Source: a virus. Taken from it: DNA of 60,247 nucleotides. The stretch lies in IMG/VR virus record IMGVR_UViG_3300023118_000002, positions 1 through 60,247 of that record; one strand, 5' to 3'. Under the pieces are notes generated by a model, which was not told the DNA's origin, made no database searches, and saw nothing but the letters and a program-made list of their open reading frames with translations. Below are positions 15,506-23,510 of the stretch, one piece after another. Position numbers and translations under genes: made by a program. How positions within the stretch are numbered: the stretch's first letter is position 1; the number at the start of each line of letters is the position of its first letter.

Positions 15506-17214
15506 TAATACCCCTTAATTAAGAATGACGAATAGTCCACGCCATCCAAAGATACCCATGTTGGTGTACCTGAGTTTGGTAGGATGTTTCCGCCGTTTTG
15601 TACGTCCAGCCGCATTCCGACGTCAGTGCCAATAGATGCAAAGATTTCGTTATACCGCGGACGAATTTGAGATGATATACCCAGAGCCATATGGTTACCC
15701 ATAATACCTCCGGTCCAAAGACCAAACAAGAAAACTTGTCGATCGGGAGTTACCGAGTAACCTGGATTACGCCAATTACTACCGTAGCCAACCCAACTGT
15801 TAGCTCCATTAATTCCAATGAATGGTATTTTATTTGGATCAACTAGAGAGACTTGACTGAGAACCACGGTTTGTCCAACAGCCAAGGACTGACTCATGTT
15901 AAACTGTTTGGTTCCAGTCAAAGGAGTAATCGAGTTCGTTCCGAACCTAAAAGCACGTACAGAAACACCCGGACTGACTACAAGATGATGTGAAGCACCT
16001 GGATAGTTAAAAGGCATATCCGTCAAAGTGCCCATTACTGCGTTGGCCGTGTAGGCCGCGGTAGCAACGATCATTCCCTCAAATATCACTACACCATCAG
16101 GGTCAATTGTATATCCTGGTGGGTGTGCAGTTGGGGCGCCGGAATATCGAGCGCCCGTGTAAGCAGCCCATCCCGATCCAAGATATGGAACAAGTGACTT
16201 GAACGTAGCAAGGCCAAGATCCACCGCACTTTTCGCTCTGAACCTGATATTGTTTAGGCTAAACCAGGTAGCTACAGTTCCACCATTGTAACGAATATAA
16301 CCGTCAGTACCTACAAAGATTGTAACAAGCGAGTTCCCGTTAAGGATATTGTACTCTTGTTCGTAGGATGGTCGCATTCCAACAGGAAGCTGAGCGATGA
16401 TTGATCCAGCCAGCGGCGCAGAATTCAAAGTCTGAATAAGACCATGAAGTCGGACTACGCCATATCGACTCATCGTGGTATGTATTTGACCAGCAAATGA
16501 GCTTAGTTTACCGTTAGCTAAATAAGCACCGACTTGATATCTTGGAGCCCCGTATGAATCATTGAGTTCATTGATGTCATTATATAGTGCCCAGCCGTTT
16601 TGCAGATCAATGGGAATCTGCTTAGCATACTTAGCAAATGCTGGATATGCCCGATCAACAAACCAAGTGGCCGAACCATCTTGACCGATGCGACTGACGA
16701 TGACAACTACACCAGGTTCGATCTTATAGTCATGCGGATCGATAAATGCAGTCTTAGTTCCACTATCGCCCTGATTAGCATCCAAGATAACTGGAGCGGT
16801 ATTACCTGAGCCGCTCCAAGTTGGATCGATAATACCCGAAAATGTCTGACGGGCGGCAAACAAACCAAGGGGGGTAACTGCACGGGACGCATCAAGCGCT
16901 GATACAGTTTCAGCTTGAGTTGCAAGCTCGACCAAACCACGACGATCAGTAGTGGCCGTAAGAGCCGCGAGACCCGACGGAGTTACTGCTCGAGTGGTAT
17001 CGCTACCAGCAATAGTTTCAACCGAAGTTGCAAGCTCTACAAGACCTGAAACGTCAACAGTAGCAGCGATGGGATAAACAATACCCGCATCGTACGTACT
17101 ACCATCATGGCGAGTAAGGATCAATCGACCGGAACTGTTAACCGTTCCAGAAACGATGGTGCCGTTCTCAATGGCGAGCATACGCTCTTTAGTGAATACC
17201 TGAACGGTTGCCAC
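15505..17214 (-). CDS. Tail fibre-like protein with internal repeats (569 aa)
   Basis: Residues ~55-110 contain two copies of the tail-fibre repeat G-L-V-E-L-A-T-x-x-E-T-x-x-x-x-D-x-x-R-A-V-T-P, widely found in phage fibres. The rest contains several modules with the pattern W-x-x-Y-x-x-x-x-x-x-Y then G-Y-T-x-D-P-D-G-V-V-x-F-x-G (about residues 210, 350 and 480), ending in beta-rich sequence. It is probably a trimeric fibre with a receptor-binding end. The position, between tail-tube paralogues and the tape measure, is unusual for a fibre and suggests that it attaches along or near the tube. Confidence 0.75.
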   Translation of the reverse strand: MATVQVFTKERMLAIENGTIVSGTVNSSGRLILTRHDGSTYDAGIVYPIAATVDVSGLVELATSVETIAGSDTTRAVTPSGLAALTATTDRRGLVELATQAETVSALDASRAVTPLGLFAARQTFSGIIDPTWSGSGNTAPVILDANQGDSGTKTAFIDPHDYKIEPGVVVIVSRIGQDGSATWFVDRAYPAFAKYAKQIPIDLQNGWALYNDINELNDSYGAPRYQVGAYLANGKLSSFAGQIHTTMSRYGVVRLHGLIQTLNSAPLAGSIIAQLPVGMRPSYEQEYNILNGNSLVTIFVGTDGYIRYNGGTVATWFSLNNIRFRAKSAVDLGLATFKSLVPYLGSGWAAYTGARYSGAPTAHPPGYTIDPDGVVIFEGMIVATAAYTANAVMGTLTDMPFNYPGASHHLVVSPGVSVRAFRFGTNSITPLTGTKQFNMSQSLAVGQTVVLSQVSLVDPNKIPFIGINGANSWVGYGSNWRNPGYSVTPDRQVFLFGLWTGGIMGNHMALGISSQIRPRYNEIFASIGTDVGMRLDVQNGGNILPNSGTPTWVSLDGVDYSSFLIKGY

Positions 17215-17228
17215 ATCGTCTCCTTATC

Positions 17229-18005
17229 TTATAGTGAGCTGAGTTGAAAAGTATCTTCGCTTATTTGAATAACCGTAGGCCACGTCAGTTCAGCAGTATC
17301 GCTAGTAACCATGTGGACAGCCTCATCTGGACCGCTAATTGTAGCCGTTCCATCACCGTTGTCGGTAACTTTAAATATAGCTGTTGCTTCAAAGAGCGCA
17401 AGCACCTCAAGAATTGAAGGGAAATGCGAAGGTGTAGTCTCGGTACCGTACAAGAGATTCTCAAGTGCGAGCATGGTAGAGGTATAAGCCTTTGTAGAAT
17501 CCACAAAAATATGAGATGTGGGTCTTGCCCCTGGAACGTAAGCTGGAGTGGTAGAGAGATCCCAGTTAAAGGTCTCGGCGTCTACATCTCCATTAAGACT
17601 AGCATGATCTTTTGATGCTGGTTTCAAATATCCATTGTAGACCAGATGTAGAAGGTACCCCCGAGCAGTACCCTCCACATCTGAACCAAGCAAACTCCGA
17701 TATGAGAGATTGAATGGTGGTCTAAATTGCCCGCTAAAAGCCGGCTGTGCAAACCCATCATAGGGTAACATCTCATCAGGATACGTGTATGCCTCTATCG
17801 ATGCTGAGAAAGTTCCAAGATCAACTTGATTTACCTTCTTTTGACCATCAATATAAAGAACCGTTTGACTGTCGTTATCATCCGTTTCTTTTATAGACAA
17901 CAACCCATTCCAAGGAACACCGATGCCTGATTTGGGATAGAACACTCCACGGTCCAGGCCGGTTTCAAAATATCGAGAACCAGCCAGATCCCACTGAAGT
18001 CTCAT
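17229..18005 (-). CDS. Third tail-tube-like protein paralogue (about 258 aa)
   Basis: The N-terminus L-x-W-D-L-A-G-x-R-x-F-E-T-G-x-D-R-G-V-x-Y, then VPWNGL, SASIEAYTYPDE and LSYRSLLGSDVEG, matches the two other tube-like proteins (18007..18648 and 19233..20108) block by block. It carries its own C-terminal extension of about 60 residues (FKVTDNGDGTATISGPDE), replacing the Ig-like domain of the first copy. The ATG follows GGGAGCTAGC; the upstream stop lies inside this sequence. Three tube paralogues suggest a tube built from different subunits or decorated at specific rings. Confidence 0.8.
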   Translation of the reverse strand: MRLQWDLAGSRYFETGLDRGVFYPKSGIGVPWNGLLSIKETDDNDSQTVLYIDGQKKVNQVDLGTFSASIEAYTYPDEMLPYDGFAQPAFSGQFRPPFNLSYRSLLGSDVEGTARGYLLHLVYNGYLKPASKDHASLNGDVDAETFNWDLSTTPAYVPGARPTSHIFVDSTKAYTSTMLALENLLYGTETTPSHFPSILEVLALFEATAIFKVTDNGDGTATISGPDEAVHMVTSDTAELTWPTVIQISEDTFQLSSL

Positions 18006-18006
18006 G

Positions 18007-18648
18007 CTAGCTCCCAAATATAGATACGATCTCCGCCATTGTAGGCATCCGAGGATCTACCCCTAGAGAGCCATACAGAATGTTTTCAACAGCAGTGATA
18101 TGTGCCAAAGTGGCAAGAGTCGAATTGATAACCAAATGAGCAGATGGCTTGAAGCCCGTAATAACCGGCGGAACTGTAGTAACAGCCCAACTCAAGGTCA
18201 AAGGCTCAACATTATCACCGATTGTACTACGGTCTCGATCAGCGGGCTTTGCAAGAGCATTGTATACTAGGTGTAGCTTATACCCATGGTTTTCTGCTTC
18301 TACATCGTTACCTATGAGAGTGCGATACGAAAAGCCAAACTGCTTACGAGGCTGCTGAGTAATGAAAAGTCCAGCATAGATGCTAGAAGTACCATCGCAC
18401 GGCCCAAACTCCGCCGGGGCAGAAAAGGCTTCAATGGTTGCATTAAACTCTTCAGCACTTGAGATTTGAAGGAATTTGATTCCATCCAAATAGTAGGCTT
18501 CCGGTTCTCCGCCTGACGGTGCCTCTTTCACCGATGTCAAGCCGTTCCACGGTACGCCCGCAGCTGCGTTTGGGGGAAACAGAACACCCCGATCTACACC
18601 GGTCTCAAAATTGCGAGTACCAGTTGCACCCCAAACTAGCCTCGTCAT
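18007..18648 (-). CDS. Second tail-tube-like protein paralogue (213 aa)
   Basis: Same fold and landmarks as the major tail protein: RLVWGATGTRNFETGVDRGV, VPWNGLTSVKE, EFNATIEAFSAP, CDGT and FSYRTLIGNDVEAE. It ends soon after the core, without the Ig-like C-terminal domain, so it is the minimal version. It is separated from the first copy by the 18652..19221 gene. Confidence 0.8.
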   Translation of the reverse strand: MTRLVWGATGTRNFETGVDRGVLFPPNAAAGVPWNGLTSVKEAPSGGEPEAYYLDGIKFLQISSAEEFNATIEAFSAPAEFGPCDGTSSIYAGLFITQQPRKQFGFSYRTLIGNDVEAENHGYKLHLVYNALAKPADRDRSTIGDNVEPLTLSWAVTTVPPVITGFKPSAHLVINSTLATLAHITAVENILYGSLGVDPRMPTMAEIVSIFGS

Positions 18649-18651
18649 TTG

Positions 18652-19221
18652 TTAACCCTTCGTATTGAATTTAGCCTTACGTTCTGCGTTCAGATCTCGC
18701 TGCAGCTGTGCAGCTTCCTTCTTAGGCATCATCTTTTTCTTAGGATCGTTCTTGATGTTCACAACTCGAATGAGCGTAAGCAAACGATTAAGATGCCAGT
18801 CCTGAACTTGAAAATCTATTTGCAACGCAACGAGCCAGTAATAGATAATCTCGGCGGTTACTACCTCACCTGAGTTACCTTTAGGCGCGTTGGGATTGTC
18901 ATTAAACCAGGTAGCTGTCATCTTTCGATTGATGTAGGCACCTACCTCGTCGATTACTGGGTCCGGAATGTACGCGTAAACCTCCGGGGGAATTTCCTCG
19001 GAAAGCGTCATGCATCGGATGTAATCTAAAGTCTCTTCTGTGGTTCGCGCTTCCTTACCAAGGAATGGCTTTTCCCACTTTTGCTCCCATTTTGACAGGG
19101 AGACAAGAGAGTGCTCTAACGTGATCTTGGTCTCTTGCGTGTAGATGAAACGATTAGTCTCATCATTGAAGAGTTCCTGTTGTGGGATCGTAATCGTGAG
19201 CACTCTCTTGCCTCCTTTCAT
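18652..19221 (-). CDS. Tail assembly chaperone-like protein (189 aa)
   Basis: The protein contains KITLEHSLVSLSKWEQKWEK, TTEETLDYIRCMT, a segment TAEIIYYWLVALQI and WHLNRLLTLIRVVNI, a set of blocks that I recognise from proteins after the major tail protein in siphoviruses of Firmicutes and actinobacteria; they are usually taken as tail assembly chaperones. I see no slippery site for a frameshifted partner in the last codons. Its basic, Lys/Met-rich tail (PKKKMMPKKEAAQL) is notable. Confidence 0.7.
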   Translation of the reverse strand: MKGGKRVLTITIPQQELFNDETNRFIYTQETKITLEHSLVSLSKWEQKWEKPFLGKEARTTEETLDYIRCMTLSEEIPPEVYAYIPDPVIDEVGAYINRKMTATWFNDNPNAPKGNSGEVVTAEIIYYWLVALQIDFQVQDWHLNRLLTLIRVVNIKNDPKKKMMPKKEAAQLQRDLNAERKAKFNTKG

Positions 19222-19232
19222 TCTGTCAGGAT

Positions 19233-20108
19233 CTAGACGAAGTCGTAGAACCAGGTGTTGTCGGTCAGATCCGGGAAGGAGTAACCGTTTGCGGGCTCTG
19301 CACGAACCAGCGTGTCCTTCGTAAGGACCTTAGCGCCCGGCGTGTACAGCACACCAGTCTCGTCGTTGTAGTAGTTGACACCAACAACGGTCGGGATGGT
19401 AAGCGTGTGCGTACCAGACACGTAAGCCGGCTGGGTCGGAGTAACTTCGTTAACCGTACCGCTGAAGAACGCAAGAACTGCAGCGGGAGACGGAAGGTAA
19501 GCATCCTGCCCAACAGAACCGTAAATTGCCTGCTCGAGCGCTGCAAGACCAGCCGGGTCGACCTTCGTCGAATCGATGATGATGATTGCAGACGGCTTGA
19601 GACCGGGAACAGGAATCGGCGTAGTCGTGAACTTCCACGAGAACGTGATCGCGTCAGGCGAGTCGTTGACGGTCGCGTAAGCCTTCTCGGAAGGAGCAGC
19701 AAGTGCACCCCACACAAGATGGATCTTGTAACCGTAGTCCTGGCCCTCAACATCGTTACCGACGAGCGTCTGGTACGAAAGACCAAACGTACGGCGAGAC
19801 TGCTGACCGACGGAAACACCCGGGCTCGGAGTTGCGGTGCCATCGCACTGGGCAAACTCGTCGGGGTATGTGTAGGCCTCGATCGTGCCGGCGAACTCTT
19901 CCGCTGAGACCAGGCTCAGGTAGTTGATGTTGTCGGCGTACTTTTTGGTGACTTCAGCGCCAGAAGGCGACTCGGTAACAGTCGTAAGACCGTTCCAAGC
20001 TACACCCTCAACGTATGCACCAGTATTGTCCGGGAGGTACAGAACCCCATGACTAACACCGGTCTCGTACTCGCGCTCACCAGTCTGATCCCAAAGGAGC
20101 TGAGACAT
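19233..20108 (-). CDS. Major tail protein with C-terminal Ig-like domain (291 aa)
   Basis: Tube core at residues 1-220 (QLLWDQTGEREYETGVSHGV, VAWNGLTTVTESPSG, GTIEAYTYPDEFAQCDGT, LSYQTLVGNDVEGQ), then an Ig-like or Big-type domain at ~225-291 (PAYVSGTHTLTIPTVVGVNY, ANGYSFP). This C-terminal domain is closely similar to the C-terminus of the capsid protein here (PTFVNGTGVVTIPAVTGV). It probably decorates the outside of the tail. It lies directly downstream of the tail terminator gene, the standard place for the main tube protein. Confidence 0.85.
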   Translation of the reverse strand: MSQLLWDQTGEREYETGVSHGVLYLPDNTGAYVEGVAWNGLTTVTESPSGAEVTKKYADNINYLSLVSAEEFAGTIEAYTYPDEFAQCDGTATPSPGVSVGQQSRRTFGLSYQTLVGNDVEGQDYGYKIHLVWGALAAPSEKAYATVNDSPDAITFSWKFTTTPIPVPGLKPSAIIIIDSTKVDPAGLAALEQAIYGSVGQDAYLPSPAAVLAFFSGTVNEVTPTQPAYVSGTHTLTIPTVVGVNYYNDETGVLYTPGAKVLTKDTLVRAEPANGYSFPDLTDNTWFYDFV

Positions 20109-20120
20109 ATAACTTCCTTT

Positions 20121-20441
20121 CTAGAAGTATAGTGAGTAAATATCGTGATAAAGTTCATCTGTTTGAAACTGACGCAGAAATGTGGTCATTTTCAAAGCGG
20201 CAACTTTGTCGGGAATGGGGCTATCAGGATCGTCTGTAATAACAGTGACCTGATAACGATTGGTGTGTGAATATGGAGCGTTGTTGGCGAATATACTCCG
20301 AGTGTCATCCCGTGCATAGATGATGCAAGGGTAAGTAAGTTTCAATTTTGGTTTAGGCTTGAAATATACTTTTAGTTTCTGCTCAGGGAGTTCCCCCATC
20401 AAAGTTTCCAGAACGGTCTGGAGCCGATGCCTTGGGCCCAT
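20121..20441 (-). CDS. Tail terminator-like protein (106 aa)
   Basis: LKLTYPCIIYARDD, RYQVTVITDDPDSPIPDKVAAL and the final YHDIYSLYF form a pattern found in phage proteins between the head closure and the tail tube; these are thought to be tail terminators. The ATG follows AGGAGGTGTGTACA and lies inside the end of the upstream gene (59-nt overlap). Confidence 0.75.
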   Translation of the reverse strand: MGPRHRLQTVLETLMGELPEQKLKVYFKPKPKLKLTYPCIIYARDDTRSIFANNAPYSHTNRYQVTVITDDPDSPIPDKVAALKMTTFLRQFQTDELYHDIYSLYF

Positions 20442-20754
20442 TGTACACACCTCCTAACGTAAGATTGAGTCTTCGATCGACAACCTCAACAGTCGAAACT
20501 GTCCAAAGCGTGCCCATCCAAGTTACGTATCGAATGTTAGCAAAATGCATGTTTGCATAGGCATCCGCAACAATACTTAGTGTGTTCCCGACAGTGATCT
20601 CATTAGTAGCAGTATCACCTGGATTCAAACGACGATTGTTGCGAAGGACGTCACCATAGGCATTACGCTCTACGATGACGTCCTTCCACACACCAGGCGA
20701 AGTTTCTACTTGAGCAGGCTCAGCATAACCGAGCTGTCCGAAGAACTTAGCCAT
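20383..20754 (-). CDS. Head closure/head-tail connector protein (123 aa)
   Basis: The protein has GQLGYAEPAQVETSPGVWKD, VIVERNAYGDVLRNNRRL and a beta-rich middle (ANIRYVTWMGTLWTV). The pattern G-V-W-x-x-V-I-x-E-R-x-x-x-G-D-V-L-R-N is known from head-closure proteins of similar phages. It lies between the capsid protein and the tail terminator. Confidence 0.75.
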   Translation of the reverse strand: MAKFFGQLGYAEPAQVETSPGVWKDVIVERNAYGDVLRNNRRLNPGDTATNEITVGNTLSIVADAYANMHFANIRYVTWMGTLWTVSTVEVVDRRLNLTLGGVYNGPKASAPDRSGNFDGGTP

Positions 20755-20767
20755 GGATTACTTCTTG

Positions 20768-22774
20768 TTACGCGGTACGAGTGAACGTCCAGTCGCGGTC
20801 GCTGTCGTGCTGGATTCCGTAGTTCGGAGCCGGAACGGCCTCGATGTCGAAAGTAGCGTTGACGGCGATAGCAGGCTGTGCACCCGAGTTCAGGACTGCG
20901 CCAGTGTTCGCGTTCTTGTAGATCACGCCAGTAACGGCCGGGATCGTGACAACACCAGTGCCGTTGACGAAGGTCGGAGCCTGAGCAACGACCACGTGGT
21001 CAGCGTTGATGACGAACGTGACAGCCGACTTCGGCTTGGTCAGCGCACCGGAGATGCGAGTCTCCAGCAGGTACTTCTGCTGGTTGTAGTCGATGTCGAA
21101 GAAGTCGAAGAGGTTGATCTCTCCACCAGCGTCAGCACCAACGGTGTAGTCCGCGAGGTTAACCGCGATACCAATGATGTCGGCGTTGTCCTCCATGACC
21201 TCGACGGTCACGATGTCGGCGACGGTCAGGGCAGCTGCGAGCTCTGCCTTGGTTGCGTACAGACGACGACCCAGGGTGTCCTTCACCAGGATGAGCTTCG
21301 TGAAGACAGCACGAGTGGTGTAGAAGGTGGGGGTACCGGTACCCTTGTAGTTGTTCAGACCCACAACAACAGCATCGATCAGGTCGTTCGGCGCGAGGGT
21401 CGAGGACAGCGGAACGGTGGTGTTGTACATGTCGACGTCGTACGCGATCGGGCGGACGGAGTCCTCGTCGATCTTGTCGTCGTCGTCGGACTCGCGGTTG
21501 TCACCAACGAGGATGGCACGCGCGATTTCCTCGTCGAGCATGACGCGCATCTCAGCCTGAATCCAGACCAGGATGTTGACCTCGGTGATGTCGATGATGT
21601 CATCGCGGTCGAGCTTCTGCTTCTTGTAGACCGTGGTCGGCGTGGTGATGCGACGCAGGAGCTTGATGACCTCGTCCTTCTTGAGGTTACCCTTGACGTA
21701 ACCCTTCGCACGAGCCTCATCTGCCGTCAGGTCAGCCGAGAACGACTTGATCCGAGCAAACGGGCTGTGGTGGGTACCATCGAGAACGTTCTGCACCCAC
21801 TCCATACGACGGGAGACATAGGTGATGCCGTTCTGGTCCAGCTTGGCGTCGGGGAACAGCAGGTCGATGTTCTCGATGCCGTAGTCCGCCGCGTGAGCGA
21901 GGAACGACTGCTTGAGCGAACCGAACTTCGGGCCGTCATCGAGGATGGTCTGAAGCTGAGCCGAGGTGAGCTTCGGACGCTGGGCGCCGTGTGCCAGCGT
22001 GTCCCCGTTCTGCTCGAAGGCGTTGCGCATGTTTTTGATTCCTTCCTGAATCGTTTCGTCGACGTGAGCAAGGAACTCTTCGTCATCAAGTACTGCGGAG
22101 TGTGCTACGGTGCTGCTCGAAGTGGCCTCTTCAACGGCGGCGCCGATGACGTACTCCACAACTTCGGTCTGCTTCGGGGTGAGAGTCTTGAGAATGTCTT
22201 CGACAGTCTCGTTCTCATCCGTTACAACAGTGGACTCGTGCTGAAGCTTCTGCTCCTGCTCGTCGTCCGTCTTGGTGGTGATCTTGTCTCCCACAATTTC
22301 TCCTTCGGGACTTTCGTGCTGGAGCTCTTCTCCAGTGAAAATTACTGCTTCGTCTTCGATGACATCATAGGTTCCGTCACCGTGTGCTAGACTGACATTG
22401 TCAATCTTGGCTTCCATGTTTGCGCCCTGCATTACGAGACTTACTTCCGTAATGTCACCATGCTGGACCAAAGAACCAAGCTGCTGAAGGTTCTTAGCAA
22501 AGATAGAGAGGCTCTCAATGTCACCGTTCTGAACGAGCTGCTTGCCCATCTGACCAGACTCGGTGTCATTAAAGAATCCATAAGTGTAGATGCTGCCATC
22601 TCGGTTCTCGAGAATAGCGTGACCAAGAACATTGTCGAGGTTATCATGACGATGCTTCCAAACTAGCGGGACGGTAAATTTGTCCTGGTGCTTGAAAGCG
22701 TCGGGCATGATAGTCCGTCCATCGCTGCACTTGATACCACTCTTAGTTGCCCATCCACTAAAATCTGCTTCCAT
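20768..22774 (-). CDS. Fused prohead protease, scaffold-like region and major capsid protein (668 aa)
   Basis: Residues 1-125 match the HK97-type prohead protease fold: His in WKHRHDN (~41-43) and the nucleophile region ESLSIFAKN (~88-95), then EVSLVMQGANMEAKID. Residues ~126-300 are an acidic, helical delta/scaffold-like region with repeated L-[AQ]-H sites (SLAHG, LQHES twice, TVAHS, FLAHV, TLAHG, FLAHA), which I infer to be processing sites. Residues ~300-600 are the HK97-fold capsid (YGIENIDLLFPDAK, TPTTVYKKQKLDRDD, MLDEEIARAILVGDNR). The last ~70 residues form an Ig-like domain shared with the tail tube. Protease, delta region and capsid protein are usually separate or paired genes; a single fusion requires self-processing in cis. 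Confidence 0.88.
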   Translation of the reverse strand: MEADFSGWATKSGIKCSDGRTIMPDAFKHQDKFTVPLVWKHRHDNLDNVLGHAILENRDGSIYTYGFFNDTESGQMGKQLVQNGDIESLSIFAKNLQQLGSLVQHGDITEVSLVMQGANMEAKIDNVSLAHGDGTYDVIEDEAVIFTGEELQHESPEGEIVGDKITTKTDDEQEQKLQHESTVVTDENETVEDILKTLTPKQTEVVEYVIGAAVEEATSSSTVAHSAVLDDEEFLAHVDETIQEGIKNMRNAFEQNGDTLAHGAQRPKLTSAQLQTILDDGPKFGSLKQSFLAHAADYGIENIDLLFPDAKLDQNGITYVSRRMEWVQNVLDGTHHSPFARIKSFSADLTADEARAKGYVKGNLKKDEVIKLLRRITTPTTVYKKQKLDRDDIIDITEVNILVWIQAEMRVMLDEEIARAILVGDNRESDDDDKIDEDSVRPIAYDVDMYNTTVPLSSTLAPNDLIDAVVVGLNNYKGTGTPTFYTTRAVFTKLILVKDTLGRRLYATKAELAAALTVADIVTVEVMEDNADIIGIAVNLADYTVGADAGGEINLFDFFDIDYNQQKYLLETRISGALTKPKSAVTFVINADHVVVAQAPTFVNGTGVVTIPAVTGVIYKNANTGAVLNSGAQPAIAVNATFDIEAVPAPNYGIQHDSDRDWTFTRTA

Positions 22775-22796
22775 TTTGACTCTTACTCCTTTCGTG

Positions 22797-23510
22797 CTAG
22801 AGATGGTAATAGTGCTTTAGACTTTTATGCTTCTTGCTAGATTTGCGTTTAGCCTTTGCTTTTCCGCGAGCTTTCTTCTTTGGCGGTGGTTTGACATAGC
22901 CCGCAACCTGATCGTGGATGTTCTGCTTTTCAGTATCCGCAATGTTTTGGTATTTAGCTTGCAAGTCATCCATTGCTTTAGAATAGGCTTCGCGCGCAGA
23001 CTTTACTGCATCCGAGAGTTCGTTTGAAATTCGTGCACGGTCTCTCGCGGCTTGACCAGCGGCGTTGTTATACTTGTCGCCAGATTCTTTAGCAGCTCTA
23101 GCTTTGATCTGACGATTCTGTTGCTCGATAAATGCACGCTGTTTAGGCGTAGCATCGGCAGGTATTGGATTTAGTTTGACAGCTGTATTAGCTGCCACAA
23201 GACCCTTTACAATGTCATCGAGTGTAGAATTGATTTGATCAACTGCAGCTTGGGCTTTCGCAACGAGCGCCTCAAGTTTAGCCTTTTGAGCTTCTTGAGA
23301 TGATGTTAGCTCAGCCTTTTTAGCTTTAGAGATGCTATCCCTAGCAACCGCATAAGTATCTCTTTGCTCCTTAGAAGTAAGAGCCGAACGCGCATTCTTA
23401 TCAGCCAACTGCTTAGTACGCTCGTAATATTCATGAGCTTTTACTGGATCGTAGTAGGGAGATGAATAATGCGCTAAACTTTGCTCGTCATACGTCGGAG
23501 TGTCATCCAT
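22797..23510 (-). CDS. Internal head/structural protein with LAHY motif and basic tail (237 aa)
   Basis: The N-terminus reads DEQSLAHYSSPYYDPVKAHEYYERTKQL; the YDPVKAHEYYE block is known to me from virion proteins of Firmicutes phages. A long charged coiled-coil region follows (~40-200), and the C-terminus is strongly basic (PPPKKKARGKAKAKRKSSKK). It lies between portal and capsid gene, where scaffold or minor head proteins lie. The basic tail suggests DNA contact inside the capsid. It shares the SLAHY site with other proposed capsid cargo. Confidence 0.75.
   Translation of the reverse strand: MDDTPTYDEQSLAHYSSPYYDPVKAHEYYERTKQLADKNARSALTSKEQRDTYAVARDSISKAKKAELTSSQEAQKAKLEALVAKAQAAVDQINSTLDDIVKGLVAANTAVKLNPIPADATPKQRAFIEQQNRQIKARAAKESGDKYNNAAGQAARDRARISNELSDAVKSAREAYSKAMDDLQAKYQNIADTEKQNIHDQVAGYVKPPPKKKARGKAKAKRKSSKKHKSLKHYYHL

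Noticed and set aside
20753-22390. A 545-codon open frame on the plus strand opposite the capsid gene
   Set aside because: It is the mirror of a long, GC-biased coding region on the minus strand. The product is low-complexity (runs of Val, Asp, Arg) and has no ribosome binding site.
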